From: JBBAEA01 sp041656175
Lineage (GTDB): Bacteria > Myxococcota_A > Bradymonadia > UBA4248
DNA length: 64,000 nucleotides
Assembly (NCBI GenBank): GCA_041656175.1
Contig: JBBAEA010000001.1
Coordinates: 35,691-99,690, forward strand
Direction of reading: 5' to 3'
The notes below the pieces were generated by a model. That model saw nothing but the letters and a program-made list of their open reading frames with translations. It was not told where the DNA came from and did no database searches. Within the stretch, counting starts at the first letter, position 1. Every line of letters starts with the position of its first letter. Positions 10,201 through 18,091 of this stretch are shown piece after piece. Position numbers and translations under genes: made by a program.

Positions 10201-10441
10201 TGAGCCCCTGCACCGATACCGCAGCTTCTTCAAGCGGCCGCGTAATCAATGTCTCGATGTCCGCTGGGCTAGCACCTATGTATGAGGTCATAACTAAAAC
10301 GTACGGCACCTCCATGTCTGGGTATAAGTCCACGCGCAAACGATATAGCGAGAAGACGCCAAAGAACATGACCAAAATATACACCATAACGAGGGTCACG
10401 CGTCGGCGCACCGAAAACTCTGGTACCGTCATTTCAATCAC
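7253..10441 (-). CDS. RND-family efflux pump inner-membrane transporter (AcrB/HAE1-like)
   Basis: 1062 residues, normal for the family. It has the two-fold RND layout: TM1 at about 15-32, a large periplasmic domain, TM2-6, a second periplasmic domain and TM8-12. TM4 reads GLALAVGMLVDNAIVVLENV and carries one conserved proton-relay Asp; canonical HAE1 pumps have two adjacent Asp here, whereas this has V-D-N. FEWG-like stretches and the GMNNMGGAQGDVLIEIYD segment match the porter domain. It couples proton influx to export of hydrophobic compounds through the TolC-type partner. The HP2 palindrome lies immediately upstream, separating it from the adaptor gene. No regulator is adjacent. Confidence 0.92.
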   Translation of the reverse strand: MIEMTVPEFSVRRRVTLVMVYILVMFFGVFSLYRLRVDLYPDMEVPYVLVMTSYIGASPADIETLITRPLEEAAVSVQGLKNLNSTSKNSISLLMLEFNWGYDMDKAETDTRRRLELVNLPDEVEKPLIFAIDPSMQPIVMFNLVGDYSMAELRKIAEDELKPRLERVVGISAVDVAGGEKREIKVKLNPSKLEAYKVSPLTIMQVLAAENKQSVGGYIESAGMDWNIQTWGKYRSIDEIGEVLLGMGYSDSGALIPIRLRDIADIEDGVEEIRRILETDGKSSVLMLARKQSGANTVEAAEALIKVLPDVLATQQGLDYRIIFDQSEHINIALSNLGETAVFAVIIVFFVLLFFFRRIFPSLIVATAIPTSVFATFGVMSSLGMTLNVMSMAGLALAVGMLVDNAIVVLENVFRHHEEGRNSFYAATRGSDQVLLAIVASTLTTLAVFVPILFVPGIAGVIFKDLALTVCASLLVSLFVAITFVPMTSFFLLSSKRFKRDETRMKTGATTQKMRAFYEKSVRFCVNHRLLIIMPTLVFFALAIYVFVKYIPKDFMAATDDSMVMIKLTTEMGNDVSSTYRITEEVLDKVREIIPEKDRRMISIDVGAADTGFAAIGSVGVHGATIRIPLNKPKTREKSTFEFMDELRDSLRDVPGISYQVQGMNNMGGAQGDVLIEIYDDDIDVTRKLAKDVKLNLLKENDIADISLSMEEQKPEVQVIFDRKKMSELGLSTALVSTAITIYFRGVTASYYSEGGDEFDIKLRYDKPYRSDLSDIGRMPIETQSGDVVMLSSIASVQQGLGPAEILRKNQARYQTVAITLKNSYQNDDGTVQIKNMEYSINKVKEYMDSLKRENAESTWRYEIGGTADDFATSFMYLGLAIIVSICLVYMVMASQFESFREPFIILFTVPLAFMGVIVAFLISGKQINIASLIGCIILVGIVVNNGIIMVDAANQYRRDEHLNKFDAIVVAARTRLRPILMTALGTIFSMVPLSLSISEGSEMWSGMAVTVIGGLTSATFLTLFIVPIMYTFFAAKTITIYSEDDEEAEQAKVQIEAQAKA

Positions 10442-10474
10442 CTTTTTTAGTGTTAAAAAGCAGTTTATTCTGCT

Positions 10475-10576
10475 GGGGGGACAACCCCCCTACGCTCAAA
10501 CCCGCACTGTGTGCGGTTTTGCGCTACCCCCCGAGCGGGGCTTGAACGCCTGCGGCGTTCCGCAGCGCCCCGCAAC
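10475..10576 (-). repeat. HP palindromic element, copy 2 (short form plus outer module)
   Basis: A reduced copy in reverse orientation. It has a G6-ACAA-C6 hairpin (10475-10490), then CCCCCCTACGCTCAAACC and a short stem CCGCAC-TGT-GTGCGG (10502-10516), then TTTTGCGCTACCCCCC (to 10532). The next bases form an outer module: CGGGGC ... GCGCCCCGCAACGCCCC, with a nested perfect hairpin GAACGCC-TGC-GGCGTTC. It lies in the 265-bp gap inside the RND operon, between the adaptor and pump genes. The rest of that gap (10577-10706) shows only short G/C palindromes. Confidence 0.75.
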
Positions 10577-10706
10577 GCCCCCCGCGCTTCGCGCGATAGC
10601 TCGCAACGTTGCTAAGCAGCAACAAAACGAATCCCCCCTAAATATTTTGCTCCTGATTTCGGTATCCCAAAACCAAGGGCATGAAGTGAAACTAAAGTTC
10701 TTTGTT

Positions 10707-11891
10707 CTAGAGCGTAGTGCTAGCTGCATCGCTTGTAGCGGCTGCATACTTCTCTGTCATATCGCGCACTTTCTCGCCTTCTTTTAGGCTGTGCTGCCCA
10801 CGAATAACAAGGCGCTCACCTAGCTCTAACCCTCTGATTACCTCAACATCCCGCGCACTGCGCTCACCAAGCTCGACAACCCTGGCCTCGACCGTGTCGT
10901 CGTCTTTGAGCACAAAAACTTTGCGCAAAGCCTGACCAAGTCGTTGCTGCTCCAACAAGTCAGAATCCATCAGCATCGCTCGTTGTTGTACAACAATCGC
11001 TCCCTCTGTTTGGCCAAGTAAAATGTTGGCGCGTGCAAACATACCCGGCTTATAGCGATAAAGCCCTGAATCTCCTTCCGTGGGGTTAGTAAATACAGCT
11101 TCTACTGTATTGGTGCGCGTCATCGGGTTGATATAGGGCATAATACGATTGATCTTCGCTTTTACGCTATCTTTAGGATAAGCGTCAAAGCGAAGTTCTA
11201 CTTCTTGTCCTAGTTTCAAGTAGCTTGCATCCGCCTCGGCAATGTTAAGCGTAACCTTCATCTCTGAGAGATCCAAAAGCACACACAAGGGCATCGCGCT
11301 GCTCGCAATATCGCCAACTTGCAAGAGTTTTTTACTGACTACGCCACTAATGGGAGCCAGAACTGTGCTGTACTCTAGCCCCAGTTTTGCCTGCCGTTGT
11401 GCAGCGGCGAGCTGTTCTCGCTGTGCTTGTAAGGCTAAAACTCCGTCTTTTGTTTGATCGAGAGTTTGCTTGGACACGATATTAGAATTAAATAAGTCAC
11501 TGATTCGCTGGCTCTCACGCTGCGCAGCCTTAAGCTGTACGTCTAAAGCACGCATTTGCGCACTGAGCTGCGCAGCTCCCTGCTTGGATACGACGTTGCG
11601 AATCTCAGCAATGACTTCGCCTTCCTTGACATAATCCCCATTCTCCCATGGGAACCGCAAGATCTGCTCACTAGCTAAGGGAATAACCGAAACTTGGCGC
11701 ACTACCGCCACGTCACCTACATATTCACGTCGCTTCTCTAGTGTCTTTTTTTGGACTTCAGCAGTCTCAACCGCCGTAAGTTTGCGTTCCTGCGCTAAAG
11801 CTTGTCCTTCCTCCGTCTTCATACCCTTTTGTTGACATGAAAGAAGCAACACGCTTAGCATGACGAATATTAGCGCTCGACTTGTTTTCAT
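10707..11891 (-). CDS. RND efflux periplasmic adaptor (membrane fusion) lipoprotein
   Basis: The start is placed at the ATG of 11891-11889, which has a GGAGA site 6 nt upstream; the longer frame from 11924 would spoil the signal peptide. 394 residues. The lipobox in MLSVLLLSCQQK places the lipidated Cys near residue 19. Then come the split barrel-sandwich (lipoyl-like) halves (WENGDYVKEGEVIAEIRN and LAPISGVVSKKLLQVGDIAS) flanking an alpha-hairpin, a beta-barrel domain and a membrane-proximal domain. This order is standard for HlyD/AcrA-type adaptors. It bridges the RND pump and TolC. It is the first gene of the operon. Confidence 0.9.
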   Translation of the reverse strand: MKTSRALIFVMLSVLLLSCQQKGMKTEEGQALAQERKLTAVETAEVQKKTLEKRREYVGDVAVVRQVSVIPLASEQILRFPWENGDYVKEGEVIAEIRNVVSKQGAAQLSAQMRALDVQLKAAQRESQRISDLFNSNIVSKQTLDQTKDGVLALQAQREQLAAAQRQAKLGLEYSTVLAPISGVVSKKLLQVGDIASSAMPLCVLLDLSEMKVTLNIAEADASYLKLGQEVELRFDAYPKDSVKAKINRIMPYINPMTRTNTVEAVFTNPTEGDSGLYRYKPGMFARANILLGQTEGAIVVQQRAMLMDSDLLEQQRLGQALRKVFVLKDDDTVEARVVELGERSARDVEVIRGLELGERLVIRGQHSLKEGEKVRDMTEKYAAATSDAASTTL

Positions 11892-12006
11892 AAGATTCTC
11901 CAACTCTGCGTTGCCCCAGAACACAGTTCATCACCTTTATATACACGTTACATACACAAGTCTATAAATAGCGTAGAAAATGTGGGCTGCGTGTAGGTGG
12001 GTGTGG

Positions 12007-12034
12007 CACTAAGATGCGCTTGCGCATCTTAGTG
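12007..12034. repeat. Perfect 13-bp-arm palindrome
   Basis: CACTAAGATGCGC and GCGCATCTTAGTG flank a 2-nt TT centre, giving a perfect 28-bp palindrome in the gap 11892-12367 between the efflux operon and the methyltransferase gene. No U-tract follows on either strand, so an intrinsic terminator is not supported. It could be a cruciform or a dimeric protein-binding site. Nothing else stands out in this gap except the tandem duplication at 12281-12342. Confidence 0.6.
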
Positions 12035-12280
12035 TAGACATGTAACTATAAAACTTATGTTTTATTCCCGAAGACTTTTTCCAGCTTCACTTTTTTACAT
12101 GGAGTGCTTGCTATGCCATGCTACGTAAGGCTATACAGTGTTCTAGCTTGCTGTAGATAAGGACGAGAAGCAAAAAGATGAAAGCAGTTTGTTGGCATTT
12201 TCGAGATTCACTACGTTATGCTCTAGCGCGGTTTGACCCGCAGAGGCATATGAACGCCTCTTTTCTAAAATATTCATATT

Positions 12281-12342
12281 TATTTCTTAAGTTTACTGTT
12301 TAGTTCCATTTTATTTCTTAAGTTTACTGTTTAGTTCCATTT
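12281..12342. repeat. 31-bp tandem duplication upstream of the methyltransferase gene
   Basis: Two identical adjacent 31-bp units (12281-12311 and 12312-12342), each starting TATTTCTTAAGTTTACTG and ending TTTAGTTCCATTT. The second unit ends 25 bp before the ATG at 12368, so the duplication lies in the likely leader or promoter region and may duplicate a regulatory site. Confidence 0.85.
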
Positions 12343-12367
12343 TACAAAAGCAGACAAAGGAAGGCAA

Positions 12368-14251
12368 ATGACCCAAGAAAACACTACTGTCGTAGAAAAT
12401 GCGCCGCTTTATGAAGGCAGTCTGTATCTGTCCGAGAACGTAGATTATTTTCAGAATGGCGATGATTTCTTCGTCTATCACAATTTATATGGTTATATCC
12501 TAAAAATGAGCGAAGATTTGGTGGATTTCCTCGAGTTTTTTGCGACGGAGCGAAAAGCCGAAGAGATGCATGAGAACTACGACGAAATTTTTGGTCGTGA
12601 CACGCTGCATGAGTTTTTGAGCATATTCCGAACTTTGGCCTGTTTGCTGCCAAGCGATGACTACGAGCGTGAAAAGACACTGTCGATGTACCCGACCCAA
12701 GCGCGTTGGATCACGGTGCACAGTCCAAAAGATGGCAATACCAAGATCTACGCCTTCGACACCCAAACACGTCGCGACATGCGCACTGTCCAGCTCAACG
12801 AATGGGAAACGGCGCTGTGGAAGCTATGCGCTGAGGGGAATAAAACGGTGCAGAGCATAGTCGATGAAATTGCAGCTCACCCGCATAGCCCAAGCTCTGG
12901 GGTAGAAGAACTCGTACTCGCCACCCTCGCGCAGTGGACGCACTGCGAGTTGCAAGTACTCAAGTTGAGCGCTGAGCCTTGCAGTATGTACAAAGGCCGT
13001 CGCTTTGGTGTACCTCCCTACCTCATTTCTACGATGCCCTACGAAAGGGTGACTGCCTTAGTGCGTACCGAAGTCGACGAAAGCGGCAAAATTATTAAAC
13101 CCTACGAAGAAACTATTCGCGTTAAGTCGCAAGGGCTTAAAATCGAGAGCATAGAACCAGAAGTTCTCCAGAAAGATCGCTTATCTGCTCGTCTATCGAC
13201 GATTTTAGCCGAACCGCATGAAGTGCTCGCCAACGAATCTTACGCAGAGCGTGTCTTTGAGCTAGCGGATGGTGTTTGCGAAGTTCGCGGCGAGGAATTT
13301 GCGGTTCTAGACATTGGGGGCGGACTTGGTGAGACGGCTAAAGGCTTTGTTAAAGCCTTTAAAGCCAAGTACCCCGATGTGAATTTGCGTTACACGATTT
13401 ATGCGCCAAGCGAAGAATTTGCGCAAATCCAAGCCCAAACCCTTGAGGAAACGCCTGAGGTAGGCATCGCGATTGGAGATCCCAACCATCTCGCCGATAA
13501 CCTCAATGATCGAAAGTTCGACTTTATTCTTTGCGATGAATTTTTAGCCAATTTGGAGTCCGTGTCGGTGCGCAAAATGGTTCTCGGTGGTAGTAACGAG
13601 GAGGAAGAGGAAGAGGAAGATGTGGGCGAGGAGCTGCTAGAAGGCGAAGAGTTAAGTGCACCTGCGACAGAGCGCCCGGGAGATGAGGCGAAATTAACGT
13701 TTATAGGCGAGGGAGACGCGATACAGCAGATTTTTAAACATAAACTCAAGCTAAACGATGCGCCTGAAGACTTCTATCTTAATAATGGTTCTCTGCGTCT
13801 ACTCACGCAGATTGATCGCTTGTGCAAGTTTGGCACCCAAGTTTTTCTCATCGAATTCGGCGAGGAGCTAAAGTATCCTGTTCGCACGTTTGAAGAATTG
13901 AGCGAAGCTTACTCGCAGCATTTTGGCATACTGCGCCAAGCCGCCGAGAATATGGGCTACCGCACGAGGCTAAGTTACTGGATGGAAGATCTCGGTCTTG
14001 ATCGCGAATGTTCGATGTTTTCGACCACTCGTAGCCAGTTTAAAGCCATGCGCTGTCTATTTGCGGATCACGGCATAGAACTTGAGCGCCGACCCTATAC
14101 TGAGGGTGAAATGCGCGAGATTCTCAAACGCGCCAATATTGGCGAAGATGAGATTGTCGAACTCAACTTTGAACCGGCAGAAGACCGCATTTCTGGACTA
14201 GTGCCGCATTCCTACAAGTTTTTGCGCATCTTTAAAGAGCTCGAGTTTTAG
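12368..14251 (+). CDS. MidA-like SAM-dependent methyltransferase with two PqqD-like N-terminal domains
   Basis: 627 residues, preceded by a strong AAGGAAGG site. Residues about 15-95 (FFVYHNLYGYILKMSEDLVD, then a helical stretch) look like a PqqD/RRE winged-helix domain. A second similar unit at about 112-200 has QLNEWETALWKLCAEGNKTV. Residues about 300-600 form a class I methyltransferase: motif I VLDIGGGLGETA, then AIGDPNHL, then FDFILCDEFLANLES. The last is comparable to the N-E-(F/L)-x-D-A segment of MidA/NDUFAF7 arginine methyltransferases. A very acidic insert (about 412-432, runs of Glu) splits the domain. PqqD-like domains normally bind peptides for modification, so a peptide or protein substrate is plausible, but this is inference. 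Confidence 0.6.
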   Translation: MTQENTTVVENAPLYEGSLYLSENVDYFQNGDDFFVYHNLYGYILKMSEDLVDFLEFFATERKAEEMHENYDEIFGRDTLHEFLSIFRTLACLLPSDDYEREKTLSMYPTQARWITVHSPKDGNTKIYAFDTQTRRDMRTVQLNEWETALWKLCAEGNKTVQSIVDEIAAHPHSPSSGVEELVLATLAQWTHCELQVLKLSAEPCSMYKGRRFGVPPYLISTMPYERVTALVRTEVDESGKIIKPYEETIRVKSQGLKIESIEPEVLQKDRLSARLSTILAEPHEVLANESYAERVFELADGVCEVRGEEFAVLDIGGGLGETAKGFVKAFKAKYPDVNLRYTIYAPSEEFAQIQAQTLEETPEVGIAIGDPNHLADNLNDRKFDFILCDEFLANLESVSVRKMVLGGSNEEEEEEEDVGEELLEGEELSAPATERPGDEAKLTFIGEGDAIQQIFKHKLKLNDAPEDFYLNNGSLRLLTQIDRLCKFGTQVFLIEFGEELKYPVRTFEELSEAYSQHFGILRQAAENMGYRTRLSYWMEDLGLDRECSMFSTTRSQFKAMRCLFADHGIELERRPYTEGEMREILKRANIGEDEIVELNFEPAEDRISGLVPHSYKFLRIFKELEF

Positions 14252-14360
14252 CGCAGGGAGTTTGAGTCAACGTAAACGATTTAGCTTTTCTTAGGCTTTG
14301 CACTTTAGCTATGGTTGCAAAGCCAAGTCACTACCATTTAGCGCTTTTAGGTTTTTTTAC

Positions 14361-15110
14361 ATGGATTTACCCGAACTTTGGTACGATCTGCCGCTGGCAG
14401 TCTTTGACGTAGAAACGACAGGCTTCTCCCCCGATGAAAACCAGATTATTGAGATCGGCGTGGTACACTTTCACCGCGGTGAACTGCAGGAATCCTTTAA
14501 TTGGCTTATCGATCCAGAATGTGAAATACCGCCAGAAATTGTTAAGTTAACGGGAATCACGCAGGAAGATGTGACTGGAAAACCGACGTTTCGCGAGATA
14601 GCCGCAGATTTTGTGGAGGTGATGAAGGGGCGAGGGCTAGTGGCGTACAACTTGGCTTTTGACCGCAGTTTCCTAAGTGTAAACCTCGAACGTTGCGGCT
14701 ACCAATGGTTTGACGATCAACCCAGCTTTGATCCCCTTATCTTCGCAAGGCACATATCGCCGCAAGCGCGCGATAACAAGCTAGTGACTGTGGCGAAACG
14801 CTACAACATATCGCTTGAAGGTGCACACCGCGCTTGTAACGATGCGGAAGCTACGGGCAAAGTTTTATATGCCATGCGCGACGCGTTGCCGCCTGTTCTG
14901 CAGGATCTCATCGTGGTTCAAGTACAATGGGAGATTCAGCAGCGCAATGCTTTTAGGGGCAAGGATAAACGGCGAAACAGCGAGTTTAGCAGCATCTTGT
15001 CGCAAGAAAGCGCTGGTGAGGCAAGACTCGGCCCAGCCTTTATACACGGAAGCGAAGCGGATCCGCTTCGCGCCTACTACGATTCGTTGATGAGTATGAA
15101 AGAGCCCTGA
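14361..15110 (+). CDS. DnaQ-like 3'-5' exonuclease (DEDDh family)
   Basis: The start is the ATG at 14361. A TTG 63 nt upstream would add a poorly conserved leader, and neither start has a strong ribosome site. 249 residues. Exo I motif FDVETTGFSPDENQIIEIGV is near residue 15, Exo II NLAFDRSFL near 100, and Exo III HRACNDAEATGKV near 155 (H-x-A-x-x-D-A), which completes the D-E-D-D-h catalytic set. It hydrolyses DNA or RNA from 3' ends using two metal ions. It lacks a PHP or UvrC-like fusion. The C-terminal 70 residues are not recognised. It is either a proofreading epsilon subunit or a free exonuclease of the same family. Confidence 0.85.
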   Translation: MDLPELWYDLPLAVFDVETTGFSPDENQIIEIGVVHFHRGELQESFNWLIDPECEIPPEIVKLTGITQEDVTGKPTFREIAADFVEVMKGRGLVAYNLAFDRSFLSVNLERCGYQWFDDQPSFDPLIFARHISPQARDNKLVTVAKRYNISLEGAHRACNDAEATGKVLYAMRDALPPVLQDLIVVQVQWEIQQRNAFRGKDKRRNSEFSSILSQESAGEARLGPAFIHGSEADPLRAYYDSLMSMKEP

Positions 15111-15146
15111 GCTGGTACTCATCGCTGTAAAACTTAGGCAATATTT

Positions 15147-15686
15147 ATGAAGATACTTCTAATTTTAGCAAACGGCTTTGAAGAAATCGAAGCTGTCACC
15201 CTGATTGACATTGCTCGGCGTGCAAAGATGGAACTAAGCATTTGCTCGTTACACAATAGCGATACAGTGCAAGGTTCGCATAAAATTGAGCTAAAGGCTG
15301 AAATTCATTTTGATGAGGCCAAAACAAAACAGTGGGATGCGGTCGTGCTCCCTGGCGGAATGGGCGGCGTAGAAGCAATGCTCAAGAGCGACGCATTTTT
15401 AGCCTTCCTTAAAGAGCACGCCAAAAATCACCGACGTATCGCTGCTATCTGTGCAGCCCCCATGATATTAGATCACTGCGGCTTACTCGAGGGGCTTGCT
15501 TTTACCTGCCACCCCAGCGTTGTGCAGAAAATTAAAACAGGCAAATACGTCGATGCACCAAGTTTACAAACACCGAAAATTCTCACAGGGCGTTCCGCTG
15601 GTACGGCGCTTTCCTTCGCGCTTGCCTTTGTTTCGTGGATGCTCGGTGAAGTACCCGCAGGGCTTCGAGACGCTTTAGCCATTTAG
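15147..15686 (+). CDS. DJ-1/PfpI family protein (YajL/DJ-1-like)
   Basis: 179 residues. Conserved DJ-1 residues are visible: Glu15 in GFEEIEAV, the nucleophile-elbow Cys102 in AAICAAP, and His122 in TCHPS; the G-G-M-G-G loop at 70-74 also matches. Members act as cytosolic glyoxalase or protein/nucleotide deglycase-type repair enzymes and redox-sensitive chaperones; which applies here is not known. The gene follows the exonuclease by 36 bp and may be cotranscribed with it. Confidence 0.88.
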   Translation: MKILLILANGFEEIEAVTLIDIARRAKMELSICSLHNSDTVQGSHKIELKAEIHFDEAKTKQWDAVVLPGGMGGVEAMLKSDAFLAFLKEHAKNHRRIAAICAAPMILDHCGLLEGLAFTCHPSVVQKIKTGKYVDAPSLQTPKILTGRSAGTALSFALAFVSWMLGEVPAGLRDALAI

Positions 15687-16051
15687 TCGTGAAGCGCCTG
15701 TTACTATAGCTTCAACCTTAGGCTATAGAGCTCACAAAGATCGCATCTTCTGTCTTTATACGAAAAAAAAGACAGTTCGTTCGCTAAAATTCAAAAAAAC
15801 TGCGTTCTATTGAGAAAGGAAAGCTATGTTGGCAATTTTGAGCTAAATCCAAAACGAATGAGCCATTGTTGGCAAGTTTGCTGCAAAGAAGAACAAGGTT
15901 TTCGGCAGTGCAAAGTCTTTTGCTTGTAAGCAAAAGAGAAATAATATGCTATGTAGGCAACGGTGTGCGTTGCTGCGCCGATTGACCTTAATTTTGCGCG
16001 AAAGAGCGCAAGTGCGGATTATTAGGCTATTTGATGGATATGGAAGGAAAA
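15687..16051. other. Intergenic region before the sulfatase gene
   Basis: About 365 bp without a supported gene. It contains a perfect 9-bp-arm palindrome (CTTTTGCTT-GT-AAGCAAAAG, 15917-15936) and an A-rich tract at 15760-15800. A TTGACC box lies near 15983, but I could not find a convincing -10 partner. Confidence 0.4.
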
Positions 16052-18088
16052 ATGCCACGTCTTGGGCGTTTGTATATTGCTTTGTGCACGGCAAGCATCG
16101 TGATGCAATTAGTGAGCTTGCAGTTACGCCACTCGATTTTTGGGGGAACGGCTTGGCTGGTGACAGTGAAGTACGAAGGGGTATGGGAGCGCTTGGGGAT
16201 TTTTATGTTAGTGGCTACGTTTTGCGCTGCTTTGTGTGGCTTGTGGCTGCTTTTGGGGGATTGGCTAGGGCGAGTGTTGAAATTTCGAGAAGAGCGGACA
16301 CACCGCTGGCTTGCGACTTTGTGGTTAGTATTCCTTGTTTTGGAGATGCTACTTCGACTTAAGCTAGCGGAATTTTTGGGAAGCAAGTTTAGGCTAACAG
16401 AATTTGCTTCGGGAGTCGGCGGCTTTTGGCGCATGTTAGTGCAGGCATTTAATTGGTATTGGGATATTATTCTGCTTTCTTTGTTTGGTGTTTTTCTGCT
16501 AGCTTTGGCTATCTATTTTTTTAATCGCTGGTTCTTGGGACAACGGTTTGCCATATTCCGCGCGATTGATCGTGTGCCCCGAAAAATATTAATACTCATT
16601 GCTTCCGTAAGTTTTTGTGTTTCGTTAACGTTTATGGCCTTTCCTATGCAGTTTCCGCTCACGCGCGAGCTCATTGCAAGTGAAACAGCGGTTGGGGCTC
16701 CCTTTAGCTACATTCTTAAATTGGTTTCTGATTTCGATGGCGATGGTTACGGTCGATTTGATCTGCCACCCGACACCGCCCCGCTCGATCCAGATTGTTA
16801 TCCTTATGCGCTAGATATTCCAAACGACGGTATAGATCAAGATCTACTTTTGGGCGACTTGCAGCCCGATACTTTAGATCCTGCACTGCGAGCGTGGATA
16901 GAAACTCAAGGTCAAGAAGCACTAGCGAGCCCCGCGACGCGTAAAAACGTCTTTTTAGTTTTTATGGAAAGTGTTCGCAACGACATGCTGGACGCGAGTA
17001 TCGAAGGCAAGCGAGTGATGCCAGAACTCAAGGCGTTTCGCGATAAGGGGGCGCTACGAATTGCACGTATGTTTGCGACGCGCGGCTTTACCCAAAACTC
17101 TATAACTCAATCGTTTTGGGGCTCTTTCTTTGATCCAGGCACGAGCCTTGTGGATGATTTTACGCAGATGGGCTACAAAAGCGTGGCGCTTAGCGGAGAG
17201 AGTTTACTCGACGAGGGCTTTGACGTGAGCTTGGGTTGGTTGCGTAACGAGGCGATGATTGTTGATCCGCGCCATATGCCCGAGAACGAACGAGGCTCTG
17301 CCACGGTGCCTGCGCGCGTTGTTGCCAAGCATTTTGAGCGAATCTTAGAGGAAGACGATGGCGATAAACCGTTGTTTATGTATGTTTTTTTGCAGGATCC
17401 GCATTTTCCCTATCAACAAGACAATCCCCCGGTTTTAGTTGATCGCACGATTATGCGTAGCGAAATCAACGCCAAGAACCGAGCTAGGCTTTGGAGAAGC
17501 TACGCTAACCAAGTGCATCATTTAGATGCAGCTTTGGGGCGTATGATCGCAGCGCTCGAAGCGCGGAATCTACTTGAGGATAGCTTAATCATTATTGTGA
17601 GTGACCACGGCGAATCTCTTTACGACGATGGGAGCCTTCTGGGGCATGGGATTGCACTGCAAAATGTGATGACGCATTGTGCCATGCTTGTGTGGGGTGC
17701 AAGCGGTTCGTTGGAACAGAACATGAGTCAGATCGACTTGCGGCGATTTATCCTTACACAAAGCACGCGTCAAGCTAGTGAAGCCCCCTTCACTGGCGTT
17801 GCCGAGCGCGATGCGCCTTTACTCCAATTTATTGGCGCTACCACTGTGCCGAGTTCGATCTCGTTTTTGTACCCAAACGACGAACGCATAGTTTATAATT
17901 ATGCCACCAATAGAGCTTACCGCGAAAGCTCTAGCGCTAGTTATCCCCATCAAATTAAAACGGCGCATCTACAAAACACGGAACGATTGCAGTCGCCAAT
18001 ACCAGATGCATTGCGCGATGAAGATATTCAGCAACTCGTGAATACTTGGGCCTACATGCAGTGGTTCCACCGCGGAACGAAGAATTAA
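16052..18088 (+). CDS. Membrane-bound sulfatase/alkaline-phosphatase-fold transferase with MopE-like insert
   Basis: The start at ATG 16052 follows GGAAGG; in-frame TTG and ATG codons at 16031-16040 are alternatives. 678 residues. The N-terminal part has about five membrane helices. Residues about 228-265 carry DFDGDGYG, then LDPDCYPYALDIPNDGIDQD, the Asp/Gly pattern of the MopE-like metal-binding motif common in delta-proteobacterial exported proteins. The C-terminal periplasmic domain has VFLVFMESVRNDML (first metal site), a Thr/Ser-rich candidate nucleophile region FTQNSITQSFWG, and VSDHGESLYDDGSLLGHG (metal ligands). This layout fits LTA-synthase or phosphoethanolamine-transferase relatives that modify envelope lipids or glycans. 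The substrate is unknown. TonB follows 3 bp downstream. Confidence 0.78.
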   Translation: MPRLGRLYIALCTASIVMQLVSLQLRHSIFGGTAWLVTVKYEGVWERLGIFMLVATFCAALCGLWLLLGDWLGRVLKFREERTHRWLATLWLVFLVLEMLLRLKLAEFLGSKFRLTEFASGVGGFWRMLVQAFNWYWDIILLSLFGVFLLALAIYFFNRWFLGQRFAIFRAIDRVPRKILILIASVSFCVSLTFMAFPMQFPLTRELIASETAVGAPFSYILKLVSDFDGDGYGRFDLPPDTAPLDPDCYPYALDIPNDGIDQDLLLGDLQPDTLDPALRAWIETQGQEALASPATRKNVFLVFMESVRNDMLDASIEGKRVMPELKAFRDKGALRIARMFATRGFTQNSITQSFWGSFFDPGTSLVDDFTQMGYKSVALSGESLLDEGFDVSLGWLRNEAMIVDPRHMPENERGSATVPARVVAKHFERILEEDDGDKPLFMYVFLQDPHFPYQQDNPPVLVDRTIMRSEINAKNRARLWRSYANQVHHLDAALGRMIAALEARNLLEDSLIIIVSDHGESLYDDGSLLGHGIALQNVMTHCAMLVWGASGSLEQNMSQIDLRRFILTQSTRQASEAPFTGVAERDAPLLQFIGATTVPSSISFLYPNDERIVYNYATNRAYRESSSASYPHQIKTAHLQNTERLQSPIPDALRDEDIQQLVNTWAYMQWFHRGTKN

Positions 18089-18091
18089 ACG

